DNA of 15,050 nucleotides from Verrucomicrobiales bacterium (GTDB lineage: Bacteria > Verrucomicrobiota > Verrucomicrobiia > Limisphaerales > UBA9464). Of this stretch, positions 8,199-15,050 are shown in pieces (the first letter of the stretch is position 1; every line of letters starts with the position of its first letter). Location: contig DLVS01000670.1 of NCBI GenBank assembly GCA_003445095.1, positions 1-15,050 on the forward strand, in the 5' to 3' direction. The translations under genes were made by a program, and so were the position numbers. Below the pieces are notes generated by a model that was given only the letters and a program-made list of their open reading frames with translations, ran no database searches and was not told where the DNA came from.

Positions 8199-8436
8199 TT
8201 CTCGGCCGGAACCTGTCGCAACCTTGCCATATTAGGATCGCGGAATTGGGTGGACTGTCCGAACGTTAGGGATGGCGCGCTGGGCCGTTCCTGTCCGTCA
8301 GGTCGGATTTCGCAACCGTGGGCGGGCAGCTTCCATGCAACGTATACGCGAGCGGGTGGGACCGTTGGTCAGGCAACGCCCGTGAAGGCCACAGTGGGCT
8401 GCGCCAACCGGAGAGCCGTCGCGGCGCAAGAGCCCT

Positions 8437-8464
8437 CCTGGGTTCATGGCTGTCTTGACCCAGG
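8437..8464 (+). repeat. Perfect 7-bp inverted repeat in the FKBP leader
   Basis: CCTGGGT (8437-8443) pairs with ACCCAGG (8458-8464) around a 14-base loop. It may be an operator-like dyad or a hairpin of the leader RNA; nothing more can be said from the sequence. Confidence 0.4.
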
Positions 8465-8488
8465 CAAGATACCTGCAAGGCTGGCATC

Positions 8489-8512
8489 GGCGCCTTTAAA
8501 ATGAGCGGCGCC
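8489..8512 (+). repeat. GGCGCC hairpin just before the FKBP start
   Basis: Two copies of the self-complementary GGCGCC (8489-8494 and 8507-8512) can pair around the 12-base AT-richer loop TTTAAAATGAGC. The second arm ends eight bases before the start ATG at 8521, where a ribosome binding site would be; no Shine-Dalgarno sequence is seen. If it folds in the mRNA it could limit initiation. Inference only. Confidence 0.4.
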
Positions 8513-8520
8513 ACTACTGA

Positions 8521-9213
8521 ATGAAAATCGTCATCATATCCGCCGTGTTTGCTGCCTTAGTTCTGAGCCGTTCCGCCTCTGCTGCGGACGCACCGGACCT
8601 GAAAGACCCGAAACAAAAGCTGAGCTACGCCCTGGGCACGCAGATTGGCGCCAATTTCCAAAGTAAGGGCATCGAAGTCGATCCGAAGGCGGTGGCAGCA
8701 GGAATTGCCGACGGGATCGCTGGGAAGAACAACTTAAGCGACGCGGAATTGCGTGAGGTGATGACTGATTTTCAGACCCAAATGATGGCGAAGATGCAGG
8801 CCCGACAACAGGCCGATGGCGAGAAGAATGCCAAGGCAGGCCAAGAATTCCTTGCGGCCAATGCGAAGAAAGAAGGCGTCAAGACCACGGCGTCTGGCTT
8901 GCAGTACAAGGTGATTAAATCCGGCACGGGTAAGACCCCAACCGCTAAGGACACGGTCAAGGTTCATTACCACGGAACGTTGATCGATGGGACAGTGTTT
9001 GACAGCTCGGTGGAAAAGGGTGAACCGGCGACCTTCCCAGTGAATCAGGTGATTCCTGGTTGGACTGAGGTGCTGCAGCTCATGAAAGAAGGCGACAAAT
9101 GGCAGGTGTACATTCCCTCGAAGCTCGCCTACGGCGAAGGTGGTGCAGGCGGCAAGATTGGTCCCAATTCAGCGCTGATCTTCGACGTGGAGCTGCTCGG
9201 CATCGAGAAATAG
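8521..9213 (+). CDS. Exported FKBP-type peptidyl-prolyl cis-trans isomerase (FkpA/Mip-like)
   Basis: The protein has 230 residues. Signal peptide 1-22 (VIISAVFAALVLSRSASA, cut near AADAP). Residues about 27-115 are the alpha-helical FKBP N-terminal dimerisation domain (KQKLSYALGTQIGANF, then helices with MAKMQARQQ). Residues about 120-229 are the FKBP catalytic domain with its signature: GLQYKVI, VKVHYHGTLIDGTVFDSS (Tyr150, Phe160, Asp161), VIPGW (177-181), YIPSKLAYGEGG (Tyr204) and ALIFDVELL. Length and order match FkpA/Mip-type proteins, which speed proline isomerisation during folding of exported proteins in the periplasm. It lies 53 bases before the TatD-family gene, so the two may be co-transcribed. 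Confidence 0.96.
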   Translation: MKIVIISAVFAALVLSRSASAADAPDLKDPKQKLSYALGTQIGANFQSKGIEVDPKAVAAGIADGIAGKNNLSDAELREVMTDFQTQMMAKMQARQQADGEKNAKAGQEFLAANAKKEGVKTTASGLQYKVIKSGTGKTPTAKDTVKVHYHGTLIDGTVFDSSVEKGEPATFPVNQVIPGWTEVLQLMKEGDKWQVYIPSKLAYGEGGAGGKIGPNSALIFDVELLGIEK

Positions 9214-9266
9214 TCGGAAGGCCAGTTCGTTGACTGCGTCAGGTCCCGCCAGCCGTGGACAGGGGT

Positions 9267-10076
9267 ATGGCCATATTCTTCGACACGCATGCGCATCTCG
9301 ACTTCCCCGAGTTCGCGGACGATTTAACCGCGGTTCTCGGTCGGGCGCGCGAAGCGGGGATCGCGAAGATTATCTCGATTGGGACTGACCTCGAAGCGAG
9401 CCGCCGAGCCGTAGCCTTAGCCGAACGGTTCCCGGATGTGTATGCCGTGGTTGGTTGGCATCCAGGGCATGCCGGCGACGCACCCGATGACTTTCGTGCC
9501 GAGCTGCGTGCCTTGGCGGCGCATCCCAAAGTGGTGGCTATCGGCGAGTGCGGCTTCGACTTTTTCCGGCTGCCCACTCGGACGGGTACAGGTTCAGCGG
9601 CAGACGATGCGGCGGTACGACAGCGCCAAGCGGGAGTGTTCCGTCAGCAGTTGGAGGTGGCAGCAGAGCTCGGCTTAAACGTGGTCATTCACACGCGGGA
9701 TTCCTTTCCGGAAACTCTCGAGCTGTTCACGCCGTTCGCAGATCGAGTCCGCGGCGTGTTTCACTGCTTTGTCGGAACACCGTCCGAAATGGAGGCCGTC
9801 CGCGCACTTGGATCGTTGGTCAGCTTCACCGGAATCGCGACGTTTAAGAATGGGGCTAACGTGCGGACGACCTTGGCCGCGACGCCTCTCGATGGTTTCA
9901 TGCTCGAGACGGATTGCCCGTTCCTCGCGCCGGTGCCGTATCGGGGGCAACGGTGTGAACCCGCCTATGTGAGAGAGCTCGCCGAAGTCGTCGCTGGCGT
10001 GAAAGCCTGCAGCCTAGAGACCCTAAGTGCGGCCACTTGTGCTACGGCTCGGCAGTTTTTTCGAAGCTTTGGATGA
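9267..10076 (+). CDS. TatD-family metal-dependent hydrolase (DNase)
   Basis: The protein has 269 residues from the ATG at 9267; a GTG at 9255 would add four residues. TatD enzymes are cytoplasmic TIM-barrel, two-metal nucleases, linked to DNA repair or turnover. All six metal ligands are visible: HAH (His8, His10), Glu94 in IGECGFDFF, His142 in VIHTRDS, His166 in VFHCFVG and Asp216 in LETDCPFLAP. The usual GE(I/T)GLDY block reads GECGFDFF here, and a Gly/Ala/Asp-rich loop (RLPTRTGTGSAADDAA) replaces the usual short link after it. Ends with the PxYVRELAEVVAG helix typical of the family. The gene follows the FKBP gene closely. Confidence 0.95.
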   Translation: MAIFFDTHAHLDFPEFADDLTAVLGRAREAGIAKIISIGTDLEASRRAVALAERFPDVYAVVGWHPGHAGDAPDDFRAELRALAAHPKVVAIGECGFDFFRLPTRTGTGSAADDAAVRQRQAGVFRQQLEVAAELGLNVVIHTRDSFPETLELFTPFADRVRGVFHCFVGTPSEMEAVRALGSLVSFTGIATFKNGANVRTTLAATPLDGFMLETDCPFLAPVPYRGQRCEPAYVRELAEVVAGVKACSLETLSAATCATARQFFRSFG

Positions 10077-10275
10077 TGGGTTGCGCAGGAAGGCGTGGCC
10101 ATCGGGCGCCGTAATTTAGATGAGGACAGGCCGCAGCGGCTCGCGGCCGAAGACTCGACTCCAACCGTTCCCATGGTTCCTCGGACTTACTTTGACACGC
10201 ACCTCCGTTGCTTCCGCAGTACCGAGTCTCGCCTTTTCAGGTGACGCCAGCGCGGGTAGTTTCGGGTTACGAGCC
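10077..10275. other. Intergenic region before the cytochrome-monooxygenase-TPR gene
   Basis: 199 bases. The coding frame stays open upstream to an ATG at 10120, but that extension is Arg/Ser/Thr-rich, unlike a signal peptide, so I treat it as untranslated leader. No clear promoter, repeat or RNA seen. Confidence 0.45.
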
Positions 10276-12048
10276 ATGAAGGTTGGTTTTTCCATGCGTC
10301 CGATCGCCCGCCAGCTATTCACGGTGCTGCTGGTTACCTCTTCCGTCCTCGAGTGGCCATTCTTATCAACCGGTGCCGAATCTACTAGTGGTCGAAGGCC
10401 TGCGGCCGGACCGGTCACGTTCAATCGCGACGTTGCCCCGATTCTCTTCAAGAATTGCGCTCCGTGCCATCGCCCGGGCGAATCCGGTCCCTTTTCGCTG
10501 CTCACTTTCGCTGATGCGAGTAAGCGCGCCGACACCTTGGTGGAGGTCGTGGAGCGGCGTTACATGCCTCCCTGGCTGCCCGCGACAGGGCATGTGGAGT
10601 TTGTCGGGAACCGCCGCTTGAGTGACTCCGATGTCGCCGTATTTCGACGATGGCTTGAGGGTGGTTTACGGGAAGGCGATCCTTCCGATTTGCCGGAAGC
10701 GCCCAAATGGAGCAGCGAATGGGAACTCGGAGAACCGGATCTGATCCTCAGGGTGGACACTCCCTTCACGCTTCCGCCCGACGGGCGGAACGTGTATCGG
10801 AATTTCGTCCTGCCAATCCCCAGCGGCACCAACCGATTCGTGCGCGCGTTTCAGTTTCGCCCGGGCAGCCGCGCCGTGCATCACGCGTTTATCTTGGTGG
10901 ACAAGTCGGGAGGTAGCCGAGCGCGAGACGCTGTGGATTCGGTGGCCGGATTCCCCGGGTTGGACCTGCCCGAAGGAATCGAATCACCGGGAGGAAATTT
11001 TCTGAGTTGGCAGCCGGGCCGTCGCCCGTATGTAGCTCCCTTGGGGTTGTCGTGGACGTTGCCCGGCGGCGCCGACTTAGTATTCCAACTTCATCTACAA
11101 CCTACGGGGCGACCCGAGCAAATTGCGCCAATGATCGGACTTTATTTCACGAATCGGCCGCCGGACCGTGAGTTCTTCAAGATCTGCTTAAGCTCGCTTC
11201 TGATTGATATCCCGGCCGGCGAAAAGGCCTATCAGGTGGAAGACTCATTCGTCCTTCCGGCGGATGTGAGCGTGTTGGGACTCAATCCCCACTGCCATTA
11301 TCTCGGCAAAGACCTCCAAGGGTTCGCGGTGCTGCCCAATGGAACCACGAACCAACTACTTCATATCCCGGAGTGGGATTTCAACTGGCAAGGTGACTAC
11401 CGCCTGAAAGACCCCCTGTCTTTGCCACGTGGCTCCAAACTCGTCATGCGCTACACCTTCGACAATTCTCCGGACAACCCCCGGAACCCTAACCGCCCTC
11501 CCCAACGGATCCGCTTCGGCGTAGAGACCCAGGACGAGATGGCGGAGTTGTGGGTTCAGCTCTTACCGCGCAACCCCGCTGATCTAGAGGCGCTGCGGGC
11601 CGCGTACGTCCCCAAGGTGCTGGGCGAGACGATCACCTACCATGAATACCGATTGCGGCTCGACCCCAACGATGCCTACGCCCACCGGCGACTGGGCGAA
11701 GCCAAGTTCGTGATGGGCGATTTGGTGGCCGCGGCCGCTCATTTGAATTCCGCCGTTCGCCTCGACCCCAAGGACGACACCGCCCAGCTCAACCTCGGAT
11801 TGTTGTACCAAGAGCAGAAGAACATTCCCGCCGCTGAACAAGCACTGACCGAGGCGATTCGATTGAATCCGGCCAACGGTAGAGCACATGGCAGCCTCGG
11901 AATCATCTTGGGAGAACGCGGCGATCTCAAAGGGGCGGCGCTCCATTTGCGCGAGGCCGTTCGGTTGGATCCCACTGACACGATCGCTCGCTCGGTTTTG
12001 GAACAGATTGCTCAGCTTCAACGCCGAGCGGCCCAACCCAAGAAATAG
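10276..12048 (+). CDS. Exported cytochrome c / copper type II monooxygenase-like / TPR fusion
   Basis: The protein has 590 residues from the ATG at 10276. This start, or Met7 at 10294, puts the hydrophobic LFTVLLVTSSVL of a signal peptide near the N-terminus; the ATG at 10120 would bury it. Cytochrome c part (about 48-130): VTFNRDVAPILFKNCAPCH has the haem motif CAPCH (61-65), and YMPPWLP offers axial Met97. Middle part (about 150-450) resembles the two halves of PHM/dopamine beta-monooxygenase-type copper enzymes: adjacent His202-His203 (RAVHHAF), His273 (VFQLHLQ), HCH with His339 and His341 (NPHCHYLG), and Met422 (TQDEMAEL), i.e. candidates for all six copper ligands. The C-terminal part (about 455-575) has three TPRs (RLGEAKFVMGD, LGLLYQEQKN, LGIILGERGD). 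Likely a periplasmic redox protein; substrate unknown. It converges on the oxidoreductase gene, 17 bases apart. Confidence 0.88.
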   Translation: MKVGFSMRPIARQLFTVLLVTSSVLEWPFLSTGAESTSGRRPAAGPVTFNRDVAPILFKNCAPCHRPGESGPFSLLTFADASKRADTLVEVVERRYMPPWLPATGHVEFVGNRRLSDSDVAVFRRWLEGGLREGDPSDLPEAPKWSSEWELGEPDLILRVDTPFTLPPDGRNVYRNFVLPIPSGTNRFVRAFQFRPGSRAVHHAFILVDKSGGSRARDAVDSVAGFPGLDLPEGIESPGGNFLSWQPGRRPYVAPLGLSWTLPGGADLVFQLHLQPTGRPEQIAPMIGLYFTNRPPDREFFKICLSSLLIDIPAGEKAYQVEDSFVLPADVSVLGLNPHCHYLGKDLQGFAVLPNGTTNQLLHIPEWDFNWQGDYRLKDPLSLPRGSKLVMRYTFDNSPDNPRNPNRPPQRIRFGVETQDEMAELWVQLLPRNPADLEALRAAYVPKVLGETITYHEYRLRLDPNDAYAHRRLGEAKFVMGDLVAAAAHLNSAVRLDPKDDTAQLNLGLLYQEQKNIPAAEQALTEAIRLNPANGRAHGSLGIILGERGDLKGAALHLREAVRLDPTDTIARSVLEQIAQLQRRAAQPKK

Positions 12049-12065
12049 AGAAGCGGTGGCCGGGC

Positions 12066-13364
12066 CTACACTTTTGGTTCCCAGCCGGGCCGGTATTCTC
12101 GGGTCCACAACCGTTTCATTTCGGGAGTTGGTTTGCGGATGTCACCAGTAGTAGGGCCCGTCTCCAGGGCGGTGCCCGTTCGGTAGGCAATGTTGCCCAA
12201 ATGACAGAGCCGGGTGCTGATCTGGGCATCGCCGATCTCCGAGTTTAGGGGAGTCCCATCCCGTATTGCATTTACGAAATTGGTGAAGTGCGGAACGTCG
12301 CTGAACTGGCCCTTCACCGCCTTCACCTCCTTCCCGTTGGGATCAAAAATTCGATAACTGGCGCCGCCATCGAGCGCGAGCACGCCTTGGTCGCCGTAGA
12401 ACGCCACAAACGGAAGCGCCTCTTGTTGGCGGCTCAAGCAACTGCTCGCATCCCAACTCGCGCCACAATTGCCGAAATCGAAAGTAGCCACTGTCGTGTC
12501 GGGCGTCTCTTGGTCATCGGAGAAATGGTACCGACCGCCGTTTACCGTGACCCGGCTGGGATACTCGACCCCGAGTCCCCAACGGGCGATGTCGAGGGCG
12601 TGGATTCCGTTATTGGCCAACTCGCCGCCGCCCCAGAACCAGCGCCAATGCCAATTGTAATGGATCAAGTTATCGACATACGGGCGCTCCGGCAGCGGGC
12701 CTTGCCACAGCGTGTAGTCTAGCTCCGCCGGCACCGGCGCAGGCTGGCCGCGCCCGATCGTTCCGCGAGCGTTGCTATACCAACACCGGGCGAACCGAAC
12801 CGGACCAATTTCGCCAGCTCGCACTCGAGCGATGGCTTCCATGATTTGTGGAACGCTGCGACGTTGGTTCCCCATCTGCACTTGCCGCCGATACTTCCGA
12901 GCGGCCGCCACCATGAGTTGGGCTTCCCGGATATTGTGACTCCCAGGTTTCTCGACATAGACGTGTTTGCCAGCCGCGCAGGCGAGGATGGTTGCCGGTG
13001 CATGCCAGAAGTTGGGCGCCGCGACGGAAATCGCATCGATGGTTGGGTCTTCCAAGATGCGCCGAAAATCCTTGGCGGTGCTCGGAGCGTGACCGGTGCG
13101 ATCCGAAATGGCCTTTACGGCCGGTCCGAGACGGCGTTCATCGACATCGCACACATAGGCCACCTCGACCTGCGGTACTTCGAGGAACGCTTGGATATGA
13201 TCCCGCCCCCGACCGAGGCCCACCACACCGACCCGCACGCGTTTGGCCGGGCTTTCCGAGAGAACAGCGGGTGGTAAGCCGAGTGCAAGTAAAGCGGCCA
13301 AGGAACTGCTCGTTTCAAGGAATTGGCGTCGATGGACACCGCGGGGAGGGGAATTTCTCTTCAT
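12066..13364 (-). CDS. Tat-exported Gfo/Idh/MocA family oxidoreductase
   Basis: The protein has 432 residues from the ATG at 13364. This start has a strong Shine-Dalgarno sequence; a TTG four codons upstream is less likely. A Tat signal opens the protein: [19 protein letters not shown], twin arginine at 12-13. The Rossmann domain follows: [14 protein letters not shown] (GLGRG at 49-53) for NAD(P), then the family motif VEKPGSHN (EKP at 138-140). The C-terminal half has the blocks usual in secreted Planctomycete/Verrucomicrobiota members: [39 protein letters not shown]. The family oxidises or reduces sugars and related polyols; the substrate here cannot be told. Tat export suggests folding with its cofactor before transport, probably acting on carbohydrate in the periplasm. 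Confidence 0.95.
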   Translation of the reverse strand: MKRNSPPRGVHRRQFLETSSSLAALLALGLPPAVLSESPAKRVRVGVVGLGRGRDHIQAFLEVPQVEVAYVCDVDERRLGPAVKAISDRTGHAPSTAKDFRRILEDPTIDAISVAAPNFWHAPATILACAAGKHVYVEKPGSHNIREAQLMVAAARKYRRQVQMGNQRRSVPQIMEAIARVRAGEIGPVRFARCWYSNARGTIGRGQPAPVPAELDYTLWQGPLPERPYVDNLIHYNWHWRWFWGGGELANNGIHALDIARWGLGVEYPSRVTVNGGRYHFSDDQETPDTTVATFDFGNCGASWDASSCLSRQQEALPFVAFYGDQGVLALDGGASYRIFDPNGKEVKAVKGQFSDVPHFTNFVNAIRDGTPLNSEIGDAQISTRLCHLGNIAYRTGTALETGPTTGDIRKPTPEMKRLWTREYRPGWEPKV

Positions 13365-13368
13365 GGAA

Positions 13369-13374
13369 TTCCTC
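13369..13374 (-). promoter_or_regulatory. Ribosome binding site of the oxidoreductase gene
   Basis: GAGGAA on the minus strand lies four bases before the ATG at 13364. It selects this ATG over the TTG at 13376, since the TTG lies next to the site itself. Confidence 0.7.
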
Positions 13375-13489
13375 AAACGACGCCTGGGCGGGGCCCGATA
13401 CTCAATCGGAATTTCAGCGCTCGGCCGATAGGACCGACGTAGCTGACGTGTACCGGCGACGATGGGGAGCGTGGGTTGAGGATGGTTCC

Positions 13490-13795
13490 GCTCGCTGTTT
13501 GCGTGTCGAAATCAGCGAAGGTCCCGCGCTGTTCGCGCCCCTCGTTGGCCCAGGTGCCCTCCCTTGGCTCCGCCGGGGTTTGGTGGCCGCAGCCTCGACC
13601 AGCCCAACCGTGCTTGCGAGGACTCCCCGCGTTCCGGATTCAGGTTCGACCGAGGTGCTGTGCGGATTCGGCCTCCTCGGCTTAGCGACGCTGCGCGTCC
13701 GATGGTCCGGCAAGAGAGGCAGGCCCTCTCGGTGGTGCGACGGCTGTCCGCCACAGCAGACATCAATTGAAGACTCACCTCACTTCAAAGGGTGA
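13490..13795 (+). pseudogene. Decayed remnant of a VPDSG-CTERM protein gene
   Basis: In the frame of 13631 the translation contains VPDSGSTEVLCGFGLLGLA followed by TLRVRW (13631-13708): the VPDSGST motif, a hydrophobic segment and a basic end, the standard VPDSG-CTERM sorting tail. The rest does not look like an intact gene. There is no ATG in frame upstream before the frame runs into the antisense of the oxidoreductase gene, the residues before the motif (about 13490-13630) are not obviously a secreted domain, and the frame runs about 25 residues past the basic cluster before a stop at 13793-13795, whereas intact tails stop within a few residues. The left boundary given is arbitrary; the tail itself is what is recognised. 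Likely a 5'-truncated or frameshifted relic. Confidence 0.55.
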
Positions 13796-13910
13796 CTAAG
13801 GCCCGGGCGCGAGGCCGAACATTTGAGGGAAGCGAAATGAAGAGTCCATCCCACACGACCCAACCTCGGCTTGACCTTAGGGATTGAGGAACTTTAGGCT
13901 GAGATGCCCA

Positions 13911-14447
13911 ATGAATACCTCTAAACCCCTCCGCCAAATCCTCTCCGCCACCGCGGCCCTCTCGATAGGTAGCTGTTTCTCGACTTCCGCCGCTACCATC
14001 ACCGACTTTGTTGAATCACCGGATTCACTTAGTTTTAAGTTCTCTGGAAACGGGTCCTTCGACTTCGTCAAAGATAGCTTACCGCCCTTGAAGTATTGGG
14101 AAATTGGTACGGAAATTCATGTCGCATTCGGAAGTGACTATGGAGCTGCCTTCGCTCTGCTCCATCATTTGCCCGATGGTCCAACCGGGTTCGTGGGGAC
14201 CGCTGATGCAATTGTCCCGTTCGGAACGGGGTACTCTGACACTCAATGGTTCACGCATGGCTCGGGTACTGATACCTATCGGTTGTCGATAACGGCGGAA
14301 TCCAGCGGAAATCCTCGCAATCCTTGGGCGGCCTTCTCGGGCTGGTTCTCAGCGGTCCATACCACCTCGGTGCCGGACGCGGGCGGGGCCGGAATGCTGT
14401 TAGGCCTTGGTTTCCTCGCGCTGGTCGGTGTTCGCCGATTGGTCTGA
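13911..14447 (+). CDS. VPDAG-CTERM exported protein
   Basis: The protein has 178 residues from the ATG at 13911, preceded by GAGA at 13901-13904; a TTG nine codons upstream would put charged residues ahead of the signal peptide. Signal peptide about 1-28 (ILSATAALSIGSCFSTSAA, cut near ATITDF). The C-terminus has VPDAGGAG (154-161), a hydrophobic segment MLLGLGFLALVGV and RRLV. The Ser to Ala change (VPDAG) and the very short basic end are mild departures from the consensus. The body is beta-rich with no family I recognise. It is expected to be anchored or released at the surface by an exosortase-like system encoded elsewhere. Confidence 0.88.
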   Translation: MNTSKPLRQILSATAALSIGSCFSTSAATITDFVESPDSLSFKFSGNGSFDFVKDSLPPLKYWEIGTEIHVAFGSDYGAAFALLHHLPDGPTGFVGTADAIVPFGTGYSDTQWFTHGSGTDTYRLSITAESSGNPRNPWAAFSGWFSAVHTTSVPDAGGAGMLLGLGFLALVGVRRLV

Positions 14448-14512
14448 AACAGCGGCGAGTCAGAGCGGCATCTGGGTGGAGATGGCCGGCGGAAACTGAA
14501 AGTCGAGAAGTT

Positions 14513-14548
14513 CGCGGCGATGTCCTAACGCCGCGGGCGCGTCGTTTT
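14513..14548 (+). terminator. Possible terminator after the VPDAG-CTERM gene
   Basis: CGCGGCG (14513-14519) pairs perfectly with CGCCGCG (14529-14535) around a nine-base loop, with TTTT at 14545-14548. The T run is separated from the stem by nine bases, so it is not a textbook intrinsic terminator. Confidence 0.35.
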
Positions 14549-14717
14549 ACTATTAGCCGATTCGGTGCCGTTAGCTTACGGATCAATTCCTCACTCTTGC
14601 GTCTATTCGTGACACCGAAGTTCGTTGTTTTCCACACCACCTCGGACGGGAAATAGCGGTTATGTGTCGAGCCATGCCGAGGCCTTCCTCCGACCCACAA
14701 CTGACTACCTTGGTGCC

Positions 14718-15050
14718 ATGAACACGCTCCCAACGCCCGCCGATAACGCCGCCCGGCAACACATCGGCGCTCTTGCCTGGGCCGCCAGCGGAAAGGATCC
14801 CGGATTGACGCCTGAGTACATTCTAGACTGGGCGCTACGAGGGAACCGATTCTTCCCCGAAGATTTGGCCGACGTTCGGTTGAGCGTGCCCATCGACCTG
14901 AAGGCCACGAAACACACCTGGATAGTGGCGGTGAACGAAGGCCGCGAATTGGTGGCGCGTCTGCCGGCCAAGGAACTGGGGTGCTTTTACGTCAACGCCG
15001 CGGGCCAGCCCGTCAATCCCGACCCGGACTCGCCCAACTTCTCTCAACTC
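14718..15050 (+). CDS. Hypothetical protein, 3' end outside window
   Basis: From ATG at 14718 the frame is open to the right edge, giving 111 residues with no stop. It starts MNTLPTPADNAARQHIGALA and contains LTPEYILDWALRGNRFFPED and the beta-like stretch TWIVAVNEGRELVARLPAKE. There is no signal peptide or membrane segment, so it is probably cytoplasmic, unlike most of its neighbours. I do not recognise the family. No strong ribosome binding site is seen. Codon use and composition fit a real gene, and the opposite-strand frames here are less convincing. Confidence 0.65.
   Translation, partial: MNTLPTPADNAARQHIGALAWAASGKDPGLTPEYILDWALRGNRFFPEDLADVRLSVPIDLKATKHTWIVAVNEGRELVARLPAKELGCFYVNAAGQPVNPDPDSPNFSQL

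Larger units (their letters stand above)
8172..8520. other. 349-base gene-free leader upstream of the FKBP gene
   Basis: Between the cytochrome-LRR stop and the FKBP start. It holds three inverted repeats: the possible terminator at 8178-8198, a 7-bp hairpin at 8437-8464 and the GGCGCC pair at 8489-8512. An open frame starting GTG at 8250 (84 residues) has no domain, signal or ribosome binding site and is not called a gene. The downstream part may be a structured 5' leader. Confidence 0.45.

Noticed and set aside
8250..8504. Open frame of 84 codons starting GTG in the FKBP leader
   Set aside because: No ribosome binding site, signal peptide or domain, and it overlaps two hairpins.
10120..10275. 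N-terminal extension of the cytochrome-monooxygenase-TPR protein from ATG 10120
   Set aside because: It would put 52 polar, Arg/Ser-rich residues before a clear signal peptide; the ATG at 10276 or 10294 is better.
12992..13489. Plus-strand open frame running into the VPDSG relic from within the oxidoreductase gene
   Set aside because: This part is antisense of a well-supported gene; only the tail after about 13490 has any recognisable feature.
14251..14733. Minus-strand open frame of 160 codons
   Set aside because: It overlaps the end of the VPDAG-CTERM gene, is Arg/Pro-rich and lacks any domain or signal.

Overview
The window looks like chromosomal DNA from a Verrucomicrobiota bacterium, most likely the Pedosphaera/Limisphaerales side of the phylum. 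The signs are: two intact short exported proteins ending in a VPDSG-type CTERM sorting tail plus a third decayed tail; a pseudopilin with an H-X9-DG C-terminal motif; a Planctomycete/Verrucomicrobia-type cytochrome c domain (PSCyt1-like) fused to other modules; a Tat-exported Gfo/Idh/MocA oxidoreductase; and moderately high GC. This assignment is inferred from protein style, not from a marker gene. I see no rRNA, tRNA, CRISPR array, transposase, integrase or phage gene.

Layout. 1-3517 (+): the 3' part of a large Calx-beta-like surface protein, then a small signal-peptide protein that starts inside its stop codon (ATGA overlap), then an H-X9-DG pseudopilin with a clear ribosome binding site; these three look like one transcription unit. 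3588-3673: an imperfect long inverted repeat between two convergent genes, which also contains the stop codon of the next gene. 3671-5059 (-): a cytoplasmic TPR protein. 5170-6144 (+): an exported DUF3616-like protein. 6165-6755 (-): VPDSG-CTERM protein. 7122-8171 (+): monohaem cytochrome c fused to leucine-rich repeats. 8172-8520: a 349-base gene-free stretch with three hairpins. 8521-9213 (+): FKBP-type peptidyl-prolyl isomerase. 9267-10076 (+): TatD-family hydrolase. 10276-12048 (+): cytochrome c / copper monooxygenase-like / TPR fusion. 12066-13364 (-): Tat-exported Gfo/Idh/MocA oxidoreductase. 13490-13795: a decayed remnant of a VPDSG-CTERM gene. 13911-14447 (+): VPDAG-CTERM protein. 14718 to the right edge (+): start of an unrecognised gene.

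The common theme is the cell envelope: at least nine of the twelve genes carry a signal peptide, Tat signal, prepilin leader or clear surface-protein character. Periplasmic folding (FKBP) and redox (two cytochrome c fusions, secreted oxidoreductase) genes sit between sorting-tail proteins. Apart from 1-3517 and perhaps 8521-10076, gene strands alternate and spacing is loose, so the rest is probably single-gene units and not one pathway.

I do not see a coherent new defence or mobile system. The most interesting items are the six-ligand copper-monooxygenase core fused to a cytochrome c and TPRs, the cytochrome-LRR fusion, the decayed VPDSG-CTERM gene, and the REP-like inverted repeat that overlaps a gene end.
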